64,000 nt of DNA from Roseibium album. GTDB taxonomy: Bacteria > Pseudomonadota > Alphaproteobacteria > Rhizobiales > Stappiaceae. Both the position numbers and the translations under genes were made by a program. The DNA is taken from contig CXTY01000040.1 of NCBI GenBank assembly GCA_001404055.1, positions 159,070-223,069 on the forward strand. Direction: 5' to 3'. Positions 17,112-25,995 of this stretch are shown piece by piece (positions within the stretch are counted from its first letter, which is position 1; every line of letters begins with the position of its first letter). The notes under the pieces were generated by a model, which saw nothing but the letters and a program-made list of their open reading frames with translations, was not told where the DNA came from and made no database searches.

Positions 17112-17499
17112 TTCGTTTGCAGAACGCAAATTTTGAAGGGCGCCAGACGGCGCCCTTTTTTTTTAGACCGTAAAACTCCTGCACTTACGCAGTTGAATCG
17201 TGTTTTCATTAAATAAGTCATCGGTTTATCGAAAATTCATTGTCAGAAAACACTGCGCGATAACTGCTGTTAGAAATGACTTTGCCGGGCTTCACAAGAC
17301 TGTCACCTCGGCACTACAATACTCCTGTCACAAAAGGACATGATCCGCTGTCCGATTGACCGGACAACGGACAATTGGACCAGGTCAGCCTGCTTTCAGG
17401 TGCAAGCCACGAAGACCGGCAGGCTGATCGGGTTTTGGAAGTTGGAGCATCTTCCACCTTCTCTTGAAGGCTGGATGTTCTGAGTGTGAGGAGCGGAAG
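17112..17499. other. gene-free stretch between leuC and the HNH nuclease gene
   Basis: Holds the leuC terminator and, at about 17349-17364, a small inverted repeat (GTCCG/CGGAC). The rest is presumably the promoter and leader of the HNH gene. No gene seen. Confidence 0.5.
17138..17164 (+). terminator. rho-independent terminator after leuC
   Basis: Stem GGGCGCC/GGCGCCC with a 4-nt loop (17138-17155), followed by nine Ts. Confidence 0.94.
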
Positions 17500-18057
17500 G
17501 TGACGGTAGCAGTCTCGTCGGGAGCCCATCCTGCATTGGTGCTGAATGCGGATTACCGGCCATTGAGTTACTATCCACTTTCTTTGTGGTCGTGGCAGGA
17601 CACCATAAAGGCAGTGTTTCTGGATCGGGTAAATATCGTTGCAGAATATGATGCAGCGGTCCGAAGTCCGAGCTTTGAATTCCGATTGCCCAGCGTCGTT
17701 TCGCTGAAAACCTTCATTAAACCCGGCCGATATCCTGCTTTCACTCGCTTTAATGTTTTCCTTCGGGACAAGTTTCAGTGCCAATATTGCGGCACAAAAG
17801 AAGAATTGACATTCGATCATCTCATCCCGCGTTCAAAAGGTGGCCTGACCACCTGGGACAATGTCATTGCCGCGTGTTCCCCGTGTAACTTGCGCAAATC
17901 CAACAAGTCCTGTGAACAGCTGAACATGTGGCCCATGCACATGCCGTTTCAGCCGACAATTCACGACCTGCATAACAACGGCCGAGCGTTTCCACCGAAC
18001 TACCTGCATGATAGCTGGCTCGATTTCCTCTATTGGGATACTGAACTAGAGCCGTAA
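17500..18057 (+). CDS. HNH endonuclease family protein
   Basis: A 185-aa protein, probably cytoplasmic. The start is taken as the GTG at 17500 (M-T-V-A-V-S-S-G-A-H-P-A), since GAGGAG lies 6 bases upstream. An N-terminal domain (LVLNADYRPLSYYPLSLWSW) precedes a zinc-bound HNH nuclease: CQYCGT, LTFDHLIPRSKGGLTTWDN, then CSPCNLRKSN. The C-terminus is LHNNGRAFPPNYLHDSWLDF. From memory this architecture is widespread and conserved in alphaproteobacteria, so it is more likely a housekeeping nuclease than a phage or restriction enzyme. Its biological role is unknown. Confidence 0.9.
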   Translation: MTVAVSSGAHPALVLNADYRPLSYYPLSLWSWQDTIKAVFLDRVNIVAEYDAAVRSPSFEFRLPSVVSLKTFIKPGRYPAFTRFNVFLRDKFQCQYCGTKEELTFDHLIPRSKGGLTTWDNVIAACSPCNLRKSNKSCEQLNMWPMHMPFQPTIHDLHNNGRAFPPNYLHDSWLDFLYWDTELEP

Positions 18058-18183
18058 TCAGCCCTGTGTTGTGGTGATTTTCCGGCGTGGAATGGTCGAA
18101 GATTTGACTACTATTTGAGTTGTATAAAAATTTAGCAAAATCCCTGCGTGTAATTAAGTGAAACCCTAGGTTTTATAAGTATT

Positions 18184-18203
18184 GTCTCTTTTGACAAAGA
18201 GAC
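18184..18203 (+). promoter_or_regulatory. hairpin covering the ribosome-binding site of the first vWA gene
   Basis: GTCTCTTT (18184-18191) and AAAGAGAC (18196-18203) form a perfect 8-bp stem with a TGAC loop. It ends 4 bases before the ATG at 18208, so the only purine-rich stretch that could bind the ribosome (AAAGAG) is inside the stem. Possible translational control. Confidence 0.5.
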
Positions 18204-18207
18204 CTCT

Positions 18208-19566
18208 ATGAAAACACACCAGATACAACTTTCGCTAGATTTGCTCCGCCGTCTGTTGATGGACAGGAAAGGCGCTATTGTTCCCTTGTTCGGAATAATG
18301 GTGATCCTGCTCATCGTGATCGCGGGTGCCGCGGTTGACGTCTCGCGCACAGTGAATGCCCGTGAGAAACTTTCCTATGCGCTTGACGCTGCCGCGCTTT
18401 CGGTGGCGGCAGAACTTTCGACAACCATTATGACGAATGATGAAGTCGAGCAGGCCTTGTCGGCTTCATTTCAGGTAAATCTGTCGGAAGCCGGTTTCCT
18501 GGACGACGCTCTGACCAACCTTGATTTTGAAGTGGATAGTGAGCAGGGCATCATTTTTGTTTCCTCCCATGCAACCTTGGACAACTACTTCATTGATTTT
18601 GGTGGGTATTTGATGGAGAACCTCGGTCCGGAAACCTTTGCATTCGGGACAAATTCGCAGGTTTCCTACTCCCGCTATAACGTCGAAATGGCACTTGTCG
18701 TGGATGTAACCGGATCAATGTCCGATGAAATCAACGACCTGAAGGATGCATCCGAGGCTGTTGTCGACATTCTCATTCCCGACGGCACGATCGATGGCAA
18801 GGTCGAGATTTCCCTTGTTCCTTATAGTGTTGGCGTCAACTTGGGCGATTACGCGGAAATCGCCACTGCCAATCTCAGTTCCCGTTGTGCAACTGAGAGG
18901 GACGGATATGAGAAATACTCTGATGCAAGTTATTCCGTGGAAGCCATGGGCGATGGTTCCGGGACCTTCCGGTCGCAAAATTGTTCCGACTCTGAAATTC
19001 AGCCACTGACCGACAGCCGAACGGTATTGATGGATTCGATCAATGCACTCGAAACCGATGGTTACACAGCAGGCCATACCGGTATTGGATGGGGCTGGTA
19101 CACTTTAGCTCCTGACTGGGACAATCTATGGCCTATGGATTCCGCACCAGCACCCTATACGGACGATGAGGTGTTGAAGTTCGCACTGATCATGACGGAC
19201 GGGGATTTCAACACCCACTATGAACAGGAGACACTGACGGAATCGCAATGTAACACCAAGGTAAGTAACGACGAATACACCGGGTCCTGTCTCAGCGGGA
19301 CGAACGATTACTGGATCGAGTATTCAGAGTGGGGGTTTTATGGCGAGTCCTCGCAACGGGCAATTACGCTGTGTGACGAGATGAGAGCCAGGGATATTGA
19401 AATTTACACTGTCTTCTTCGGCTCCAACAATGATTCAGGTGGCGCGATGGTCATGCAGGCCTGTGCGGATGACGGGAATTATTATCAGGCATCATCATCA
19501 TCTGATCTCGTCGGGGCTTTTGCCAATATCGCGAAGAAAATACAGCAGATCTATCTTTCAAAATAA
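18208..19566 (+). CDS. TadG-like pseudopilin/von Willebrand A protein, copy 1
   Basis: A 452-aa envelope protein, first of three tandem paralogues. A short cytoplasmic N-terminus is followed by the TadE/TadG-type membrane segment GAIVPLFGIMVILLIVIAGA (about residues 27-47) and the conserved stretch DVSRTVNAREKLSYALDAAA. A von Willebrand A domain starts near residue 150 with the metal-site motif VVDVTGSMSDE (D-x-T-x-S). It goes on through HTGIGWGWYTLAPDW and LIMTDGDFN, ending SSDLVGAFANIAKKIQ. Such proteins usually belong to Tad/Flp pili or surface adhesion; no other tad genes are in the window. Several Cys in the middle part suggest disulphides outside the cytoplasm. Confidence 0.88.
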   Translation: MKTHQIQLSLDLLRRLLMDRKGAIVPLFGIMVILLIVIAGAAVDVSRTVNAREKLSYALDAAALSVAAELSTTIMTNDEVEQALSASFQVNLSEAGFLDDALTNLDFEVDSEQGIIFVSSHATLDNYFIDFGGYLMENLGPETFAFGTNSQVSYSRYNVEMALVVDVTGSMSDEINDLKDASEAVVDILIPDGTIDGKVEISLVPYSVGVNLGDYAEIATANLSSRCATERDGYEKYSDASYSVEAMGDGSGTFRSQNCSDSEIQPLTDSRTVLMDSINALETDGYTAGHTGIGWGWYTLAPDWDNLWPMDSAPAPYTDDEVLKFALIMTDGDFNTHYEQETLTESQCNTKVSNDEYTGSCLSGTNDYWIEYSEWGFYGESSQRAITLCDEMRARDIEIYTVFFGSNNDSGGAMVMQACADDGNYYQASSSSDLVGAFANIAKKIQQIYLSK

Positions 19567-19654
19567 GGATATGGCATTAGCGCTTGCGGCGTTGAATCCC
19601 TTCAAAACAGATCAAAATTCGTTTCGTGCTCACGTTTATACAAACAGTTTAAAG

Positions 19655-19671
19655 GTTTAGGTACTTTTCTC
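19655..19671 (+). repeat. 17-nt leader repeat, copy 1
   Basis: GTTTAGGTACTTTTCTC, beginning exactly 49 bases before the start of vWA copy 2. The identical sequence sits at the same distance before vWA copy 3. Confidence 0.7.
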
Positions 19672-19703
19672 GTGTAGCTGTTTCTTGTTGCTAAGAGGCA
19701 GTC

Positions 19704-21077
19704 ATGAGAAAATTCAGATCCACAATTTCGCGAAGCTTGATTAGTCGCCTGGTCGGTGACCGCAGGGGTGCGGTGCTACCACTCTTCGGCATTATGGTTA
19801 TCCTGATGATCGCTATCTCAGGGGTCGCCGTCGATGTGTCCCGAACAGTGAATGCACGAGAAAAACTTTCCTACGCGCTTGATGCCGCAGCTTTGTCGGT
19901 CGCAGCTGACCTCTCAACCTCTCTTATGACCGATGCAGAGATCAAAGAAGCTCTCGCAGACTCTTTCAAAGCCAACCTCAATAGTGCTGAATTCCTAGAC
20001 GAAGCGATCAAAAATCTGGACTACACAATAGACGCCGAAAATGGCCTGATAACGGTTACCTCGACTGCCACACTGAATAATTACTTCATCGACATCGGCG
20101 GCTACATGAAGGAGAACCTCGGTCCCGAGACCTTTGCCTTCGGCACAAGTTCACAGGTTGCCTATTCCAGATTCGATGTCGAGCTTGCGATGGTTCTCGA
20201 TGTGACCGGCTCAATGGGTCCCTATGTCAGCGCGTTGAAGGAAGCTGCGCAATCTGCCTTGGATATTCTCATTCCCGTTGGAACCAGTGAAGCAGACAGC
20301 AAAGTCCGAATTTCGATTGTTCCTTACAGCGAGGGCGTCAATCTTGGAGAATTTGCAAACAAGGTGGCCAACGGCGCGCAAGGTACACAAAACTGCGTGA
20401 CCGAGCGAACAGGGACAGCCCAGTACACAGACCTGGCTCATGATTATGATTCCAAAGATTCGGGCACCTATTTTGGTGGCGGCTCATCCGGGTGTGCACC
20501 TTCACCTCAACTGGAACCGCTTACCGCTAAACGAAACAAGATTGAAACCGCCATCAAAAAATTGACAGCCAGCGGCGGCACGGCCGGACAAACCGGGATT
20601 TCCTGGGGCTGGTATACGTTGTCACCCAATTGGGCAGATCTTTGGCCAAAAACCAGTACCCCGGCATCCTACTCTGACGAAAAGGTGCTTAAATTTGCGA
20701 TCATCATGACTGATGGTGATTTCAACAGGTATTACGATAAAGCTTATTTGTCTAAAAAGAACTGCAAGAAATACAAAAATTACGGATATATTACAGAGAC
20801 TTGCAAAAAGGGAACTAATCAATACTGGCTTCGTTATGGAAGCGGAGGATACAGTGGTACTTCGTCAAAGCGGGCGGTAAAGCACTGCGCCGCGATGAAA
20901 GATGCAGGCGTTGAAGTATTTTCCATTTTCTTCGGCAGCTACAAGTCAGACCCGATCAAGGTCATGAAGGAATGCGCCAACACTGGTAACTACTACCAGG
21001 CAAGTTCAAAAACGGAACTCGTTCAGGCCTTTGCCAATATCGCCAAGAAGATCCAGTCGATCTATATCGCCAAATAA
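19704..21077 (+). CDS. TadG-like pseudopilin/von Willebrand A protein, copy 2
   Basis: 457 aa, same architecture as its neighbours: TadE-like membrane segment with AVLPLFGIMVILMIAISGVA, then DVSRTVNAREKLSYALDAAA, then metal-site VLDVTGSMGPY, QTGISWGWYTLSPNW and IIMTDGDFN. Its variable middle part differs, with a Gly/Ser loop (YFGGGSSGCAPSPQ) and a Lys/Tyr-rich segment around residue 350 (KNCKKYKNYGYITETCKKGT) that has no counterpart in sequence in copy 1. AGAGGC precedes the ATG. The DNA of the conserved N-terminal part differs from copy 1 mostly at third positions, so the duplication is old and the protein is under selection. Confidence 0.88.
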   Translation: MRKFRSTISRSLISRLVGDRRGAVLPLFGIMVILMIAISGVAVDVSRTVNAREKLSYALDAAALSVAADLSTSLMTDAEIKEALADSFKANLNSAEFLDEAIKNLDYTIDAENGLITVTSTATLNNYFIDIGGYMKENLGPETFAFGTSSQVAYSRFDVELAMVLDVTGSMGPYVSALKEAAQSALDILIPVGTSEADSKVRISIVPYSEGVNLGEFANKVANGAQGTQNCVTERTGTAQYTDLAHDYDSKDSGTYFGGGSSGCAPSPQLEPLTAKRNKIETAIKKLTASGGTAGQTGISWGWYTLSPNWADLWPKTSTPASYSDEKVLKFAIIMTDGDFNRYYDKAYLSKKNCKKYKNYGYITETCKKGTNQYWLRYGSGGYSGTSSKRAVKHCAAMKDAGVEVFSIFFGSYKSDPIKVMKECANTGNYYQASSKTELVQAFANIAKKIQSIYIAK

Positions 21078-21201
21078 ATTGCTCACGCTGAAATCGAGAA
21101 CTGTTATTTCACAGAGGACTGCCGCTGGTGTTAAGTCCATCTTTTGGTGGAAGTTCTTCTATTACTTAAACTTTTAGTCAAATTTGGCGACCGATTTAAT
21201 T

Positions 21202-21218
21202 GTTTAGGTACTTTTCTC
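21202..21218 (+). repeat. 17-nt leader repeat, copy 2
   Basis: The same 17 bases as at 19655-19671, again 49 bases upstream of the start codon (here of vWA copy 3). Likely part of a duplicated promoter/leader. Confidence 0.7.
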
Positions 21219-21250
21219 TAGTAAGTGTCTCTGAGTTGCATGAGGCAAAG

Positions 21251-22636
21251 ATGATCAATTTTCCGCACACTGCTTTCCGGTTTCTGATGCAAAAATTTGC
21301 AGATGACAAACGAGCGTCAGTCTTGCCGCTGTTTGGCATTCTGGTAATCATGTTGATCGTGATCGCCGGTGCCGCTGTCGATGTGTCGCGTACAGTGAAT
21401 GCGCGTGAAAAACTGTCTTATGCCCTCGATGCTGCGGCTCTTTCCGTCGCAACTGACCTGTCCACGTCAGTCATGTCAGACGATGAGATCAAGGACGCCC
21501 TTGCTGATTCTTTCCGTGCCAATCTTGCGGGCGCTGAATTCCTGGATGAAGCCATTGAAAACCTCTCATTCGAGGTGGACAGCGACAAAGGTCTCGTGAA
21601 TGTAGCCTCCACTGCAACGCTCAATAACTATTTCATAGATATGGGCGGGTACATGAAGGAACACCTTGGTCCGGAAACCTTTACTTTCGGAACAAATTCC
21701 CAGGTGTCCTATTCGCGGTTTGATGTTGAACTGGCTTTGGTCGTAGACGTTACCGGGTCAATGTCATCAAGTGACATGCAGACACTGCGTGAAGCCTCTA
21801 CAGCGGTTGTGAATATCCTGTTGCCGTCAGAAATTGATGAAAGTGCCGCCAAGGTTCGTCTTTCCCTGGTGCCTTATAGTCAGGGTGTCAATCTTGGTAA
21901 CTACGCTGAAAAGGTGAAGGGTGGCGAGCACCATAGCGTCAGCGGAGACTGTGTTACCGAGCGGTGGAACTTCGACGGGAACAACGTCCTCACGACTGAC
22001 GAGCCGTATGATTACTATTCTGGCTCAGGGACACCGCCGATCGAGTCGTTTTTTGGTGGTGGTAGCAACAAGTGCTCGTCTTCCGCCAAGATGATGCCGC
22101 TTACGAAAAACCGGGACGAACTCCTGACGGCAATCAGTAACCTGACAGACCAGGGTGGTACCGCAGGACAGACAGGGATTGCCTGGGGCTGGTATTCGCT
22201 CTCGCCAAATTACGCGAATGTATGGCCTGCAGATAGCGCTCCGGAAAGTTATGACGACGAAGAAGTTCTGAAATTTGCAATCGTCATGACCGACGGTAAG
22301 AACAACAGGTATTACCCTTACCAGGACGGGTGCAAGTGGTACAAAATCAAGGGTAACTGGAAAGAGTATTGTGACGAGTACTTCGAGATGCCGGAGAGCG
22401 AAACGTACAACAACGTTTCGTCAACGCGCTCAAGAGATTTGTGCGCGGCCATGAGAGATGCCGGTATCGAAATATTTGGGGTTTATTTCGGAACAGGGTC
22501 AAGTTCAGTTGGCGCGCGCAATATGCAATCGTGTGCGAGCGACGGGAATTACTATCAGGCCACGTCTTCCAGCGAACTCATCAGCGCGTTTGCGAATATC
22601 GCCAAGAAAATTCAGTCGATCTTTATTTCCCAATAG
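21251..22636 (+). CDS. TadG-like pseudopilin/von Willebrand A protein, copy 3
   Basis: 461 aa from ATG 21251 (MINFPHTAFRFLMQKFADDK), preceded by TGAGGCAAAG; the longer frame starting at 21200 would begin inside the conserved leader. It has the TadE-like segment SVLPLFGILVIMLIVIAGAA, DVSRTVNAREKLSYALDAAA, metal-site VVDVTGSMSSS, QTGIAWGWYSLSPNY and IVMTDGKNN. In the last motif the Asp-Phe of the other copies is replaced by Lys-Asn, so metal binding or ligand choice may differ. The variable region is longer (SGSGTPPIESFFGGGSNKC). It ends SELISAFANIAKKIQSIF like the others and is followed by a terminator. Confidence 0.88.
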   Translation: MINFPHTAFRFLMQKFADDKRASVLPLFGILVIMLIVIAGAAVDVSRTVNAREKLSYALDAAALSVATDLSTSVMSDDEIKDALADSFRANLAGAEFLDEAIENLSFEVDSDKGLVNVASTATLNNYFIDMGGYMKEHLGPETFTFGTNSQVSYSRFDVELALVVDVTGSMSSSDMQTLREASTAVVNILLPSEIDESAAKVRLSLVPYSQGVNLGNYAEKVKGGEHHSVSGDCVTERWNFDGNNVLTTDEPYDYYSGSGTPPIESFFGGGSNKCSSSAKMMPLTKNRDELLTAISNLTDQGGTAGQTGIAWGWYSLSPNYANVWPADSAPESYDDEEVLKFAIVMTDGKNNRYYPYQDGCKWYKIKGNWKEYCDEYFEMPESETYNNVSSTRSRDLCAAMRDAGIEIFGVYFGTGSSSVGARNMQSCASDGNYYQATSSSELISAFANIAKKIQSIFISQ

Positions 22637-22645
22637 AACGCATCA

Positions 22646-22674
22646 AAAAAGCCCGCCGATTGAGCGGGCTTTTT
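22646..22674. terminator. bidirectional terminator between vWA copy 3 and acs
   Basis: Stem AAAGCCCGC (22648-22656)/GCGGGCTTT (22664-22672) with a 7-nt loop, A-rich on one side and T-rich on the other, so it can serve both converging genes. Confidence 0.93.
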
Positions 22675-22696
22675 CTTCATGTGTTTTGTTCGCCGG

Positions 22697-24634
22697 TCAG
22701 CCGCGGTTCTGACGGTTGTCGATCAGATCATCAACAACGGTTGGATCCGCGAGCGTTGACGTGTCGCCCAGGTTGTCAAAGCTGTCTTCGGCGATCTTGC
22801 GCAGGATACGGCGCATGATCTTGCCCGAACGTGTTTTGGGCAGACCCGGCGAATACTGAATCAGATCAGGCGAGGCAATCGGGCCAATCTCGGCGCGAAC
22901 GTGTTTCACCAGTTCCTTCTTCAGCTCGTCCGTTGGTTCTTCGCCTTCCATCAACGTGACATACGCATAAATGCCCTGCCCCTTGATATCATGCGGATAG
23001 CCGACCACGGCGGCCTCAGAGACCTTAGGATGGGCAACCAACGCGCTTTCGACTTCTGCGGTACCCATGCGGTGTCCGGAAACGTTGATGACGTCGTCGA
23101 CACGGCCCGTGATCCAGTAGTAGCCGTCTTCGTCGCGGCGACAGCCGTCCCCTGTGAAGTAAAGCCCCTTGTAGGTCGCGAAATAGGTCTGGATGAAGCG
23201 ATCGTGGTCGCCATAGACGGTGCGCATCTGACCTGGCCAGCTGTCCTTGATGACCAGATTGCCTTCGGTGGCGCCCTCCAGGAACTTGCCTTCTGCATCG
23301 ACGATGCCTGGCTGAATGCCAAAGAACGGCCTTGTTGCAGAGCCCGGCTTCAGATCCGTTGCACCCGGCAGCGGTGTGATCAGAATTCCACCGGTTTCCG
23401 TTTGCCACCAGGTATCGACAATCGGGCAGCGGCTGTCACCGACGACATTGTAGTACCAGGTCCAGGCTTCCGGATTGATTGGCTCGCCAACTGATCCGAG
23501 AAGGCGCAGGGATTTTCGCGAAGTCTTGGTGACATGTTCGTCGCCGGCACCCATCAGGGCGCGGATCGCGGTTGGTGCAGTGTAGAAAATGTTGACGTTG
23601 TGCTTGTCGCAAACTTCCCAGAACCGGCCAGGACCTGGATAGGTCGGAACCCCTTCGAACATCAGGGTCGTCGCGCCGTTGGCAAGCGGGCCGTAAACAA
23701 TGTAGCTGTGGCCGGTGACCCAACCCACATCCGCCGTACACCAGTAGATATCGCCCTCGTGGTAATCGAAGACGTACTCATGGGTCATGGAGGCATAAAC
23801 GAGATAACCACCGGTCGTATGCAACACGCCTTTCGGCTGGCCCGTGGACCCGGACGTGTAGAGTATGAACAGCGGGTCTTCCGCGTTCATTTCCGCCGGT
23901 TCGCAGTGGTCTGAAACCTGGCTTGCAGCTTCGTGGTACCAGACGTCGCGGCCATCCTGCATGGTGATGTCACCACCGGTGCGCCTGACGACAATCACGC
24001 TTTTGACCGGAGCCTTTTCGGCAGCCTTGTCGACATTGGCCTTGAGCGGAACCTTGCGACCGCCGCGCAGACCCTCATCTGCTGTAATCACGCACTCGGA
24101 TTTACACCCTTCTATGCGCTGGGCAAGGCTGTCCGGGGAAAACCCGCCAAAGACAATGGAGTGGACGGCGCCGATCCGCGCGCAGGCAAGCATGGCGTAA
24201 GCTGCCTCCGGGATCATCGGCATGTAGATCGTGACCCGGTCACCCTTTTTGACACCCTGTGCGAGAAGCACGTTTGCGAACCTGTTCACTTCTCCGTGCA
24301 GTTCCCGGTAAGTGATGACCTTGTGTTCGCTCGGATCGTCGCCTTCCCAGATGATAGCGGGCTGATCGCCGCGCTTTTCCAGGTGCCGGTCAACACAGTT
24401 CGCAGCTACGTTTAGTGTTCCGTCTTCAAACCATTTGATCGAGACGTTGTCGTAGTCATACGAGGTGTTTTTCACCTTGTTGTACGGTTTGATCCAGTCG
24501 ACACGCTTGCCATGTTCACCCCAGAACCCGTCTGGATCATCCACGGAGCGCTGATACATCTCTAAATATTTGGCGTTGTCGACGTGCGCCCGCGCAGCAA
24601 CCTCCGCAGGAACGGGAAAAACAGAGTCAGACAT
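22697..24634 (-). CDS. acs: acetyl-CoA synthetase
   Basis: Makes acetyl-CoA from acetate, ATP and CoA via acetyl-AMP. 645 aa from ATG 24634 (MSDSVFPVPAEVAARAHVDN), which has GGGAGG upstream; this is full length. Adenylate-forming motifs: ILYTSGSTGQPKGVLHTTGG near residue 265, DTWWQTETGGILITPLPG near 415, YFTGDGCRRDEDGYYWITGR near 500, and the C-terminal PKTRSGKIMRRILR whose lysine is the usual acetylation control point. Transcribed toward the vWA genes. Confidence 0.98.
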   Translation of the reverse strand: MSDSVFPVPAEVAARAHVDNAKYLEMYQRSVDDPDGFWGEHGKRVDWIKPYNKVKNTSYDYDNVSIKWFEDGTLNVAANCVDRHLEKRGDQPAIIWEGDDPSEHKVITYRELHGEVNRFANVLLAQGVKKGDRVTIYMPMIPEAAYAMLACARIGAVHSIVFGGFSPDSLAQRIEGCKSECVITADEGLRGGRKVPLKANVDKAAEKAPVKSVIVVRRTGGDITMQDGRDVWYHEAASQVSDHCEPAEMNAEDPLFILYTSGSTGQPKGVLHTTGGYLVYASMTHEYVFDYHEGDIYWCTADVGWVTGHSYIVYGPLANGATTLMFEGVPTYPGPGRFWEVCDKHNVNIFYTAPTAIRALMGAGDEHVTKTSRKSLRLLGSVGEPINPEAWTWYYNVVGDSRCPIVDTWWQTETGGILITPLPGATDLKPGSATRPFFGIQPGIVDAEGKFLEGATEGNLVIKDSWPGQMRTVYGDHDRFIQTYFATYKGLYFTGDGCRRDEDGYYWITGRVDDVINVSGHRMGTAEVESALVAHPKVSEAAVVGYPHDIKGQGIYAYVTLMEGEEPTDELKKELVKHVRAEIGPIASPDLIQYSPGLPKTRSGKIMRRILRKIAEDSFDNLGDTSTLADPTVVDDLIDNRQNRG

Positions 24635-24813
24635 GTGAGAACCTCCCAGAAACCACAATTGGGCCTGCGGCGGGTGTCTCCCCTCACCGCCGACCTATTT
24701 GCTGGTGGCCATTATGCGTATGGCCTGACCAAGCGTCCATAACCAAACTTTAGTCCTTTAGTCGGCGAGTCCTTGGTCTAATGCGTTCAAATACGTAAGG
24801 ATTTACGTTTGCG

Positions 24814-25212
24814 TCAACTCAGCCAACCAATCAGGATCCCCTGAACTACTAACACACCAAGCCAGTGCCCACCGTCAATGACCGTCAAACTCCAGGGGCG
24901 ACCCTGAAACCGGTGATTGATGATTTGCGTGGTCAGGACAATTCCAATCCAGATCATGAGAGCGGAGATAATTCCGGTTCGAATGTTGGATTCACCAGCG
25001 TGATAGATGATGCCGGCGAAGACAAAGGCCATCACCAGCTGGCAGACAAAAGCGATTGCGAGCGTCACCGGATCGGGCTTTGTCTGCGCTTCGCTCAGGC
25101 TCGCCGCCTTCATCCAGGCCTTGCCCAAAACGCCGTACCAGATCGATCCAAATATGAATGATCCGACTGCCGCTACAGCAACCGCAATCAGATTGACGCC
25201 ATCAAACATCAT
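24814..25212 (-). CDS. DUF1761 family membrane protein
   Basis: 132 aa with four hydrophobic helices. DUF1761 features are FGSIWYGVLGKAWMKA after the first helix, FVFAGIIYHAG, and the final VIDGGHWLGVLVVQGILIGW. The function of the family is unknown. Two adjacent ATGs (25212 and 25209) follow GGAGGGCAG. It stands alone between acs and the urease operon. Confidence 0.85.
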   Translation of the reverse strand: MMFDGVNLIAVAVAAVGSFIFGSIWYGVLGKAWMKAASLSEAQTKPDPVTLAIAFVCQLVMAFVFAGIIYHAGESNIRTGIISALMIWIGIVLTTQIINHRFQGRPWSLTVIDGGHWLGVLVVQGILIGWLS

Positions 25213-25290
25213 GGCCTGCCCTCCGTATTATTACGATGTAAGTTGGAAGGAATTGCACCAAAGATCAAGCGGAAGCTGACGGATAAGGGA

Positions 25291-25995
25291 TCAGTTTTTC
25301 AGCCAGATGCTGAGACGTCCACAGTCTTCAAATCCCAGCTGTCGGTAAACTGTCAGGACGTCATCGTCGGTCTCATAGGTGCAAACCGGCTTATGTGGGA
25401 AAGGTGCCAGGAGCTCATGCAGCGCACTGTAGAGCCAGTTCTTGCGGCAGAATACATTCGACAATCCCAGGACGTCCTTGCCGCTGAAGGTCGGGCCAGC
25501 ATTGAAGATACCGCCAGCCTTGATCGAGCCTTCGTTCAAGATGGCCGCAAAATCAATCGCTCTCTTTTCAAGAAGCCTTGGCGGGAATACCCGATGCAAT
25601 TCGTCATCACTGTTCCAGGCAGCCGACCACCTCTTCAATCCTTCCGGATGTGTGATCTTTTGCCAGCTTGAGGTGACAGGCGGTCTTCGGCTGGATTGGG
25701 TGGGTCTGAACAACCAGCTGCCAGACTTGAGTTTTCGAAAACCGAATGATCCAAGATCGAGACAGTTAAAGCTGTCCTTGACCGCTGCATTTTCCGGAAG
25801 AGCGTCGAGCGCGGTTTTCAAGTCCGGATCTGGTCTCGCGGAGGTGGTGACGATATTAGGATAAAGTGGCAGAACTTTTCCCGAAGCGTGCCAAAAACCG
25901 GCGTAATACCGGGAATTGGCTCCGGCTGCTTTCAGAACTGCGTCACACCAAAGCGCATTATTCTGTGCGCAGGCGTCTTGTTTGCCAGGAACCAT
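25291..25995 (-). CDS. uncharacterised protein, acetyltransferase-like C-terminus, last gene of urease operon
   Basis: 234 aa, no family I can name with certainty. The C-terminal 60 residues (VLGLSNVFCRKNWLYSALHE, then VCTYETDDDVLTVYRQLGFE) have the spacing and the 'YRQLGFE' ending of GNAT acetyltransferases. The N-terminal half (MVPGKQDACAQNNALWCDAV) is not diagnostic. Its ATG directly abuts the ureG stop codon (TAGATG), so it is translationally coupled to the urease genes. No signal peptide or membrane segment. Cytoplasmic acyltransferase is a guess. Confidence 0.65.
   Translation of the reverse strand: MVPGKQDACAQNNALWCDAVLKAAGANSRYYAGFWHASGKVLPLYPNIVTTSARPDPDLKTALDALPENAAVKDSFNCLDLGSFGFRKLKSGSWLFRPTQSSRRPPVTSSWQKITHPEGLKRWSAAWNSDDELHRVFPPRLLEKRAIDFAAILNEGSIKAGGIFNAGPTFSGKDVLGLSNVFCRKNWLYSALHELLAPFPHKPVCTYETDDDVLTVYRQLGFEDCGRLSIWLKN

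Noticed and set aside
17349..17364. Small inverted repeat GTCCG/CGGAC before the HNH gene as an operator
   Set aside because: Only five paired bases; could easily arise by chance.
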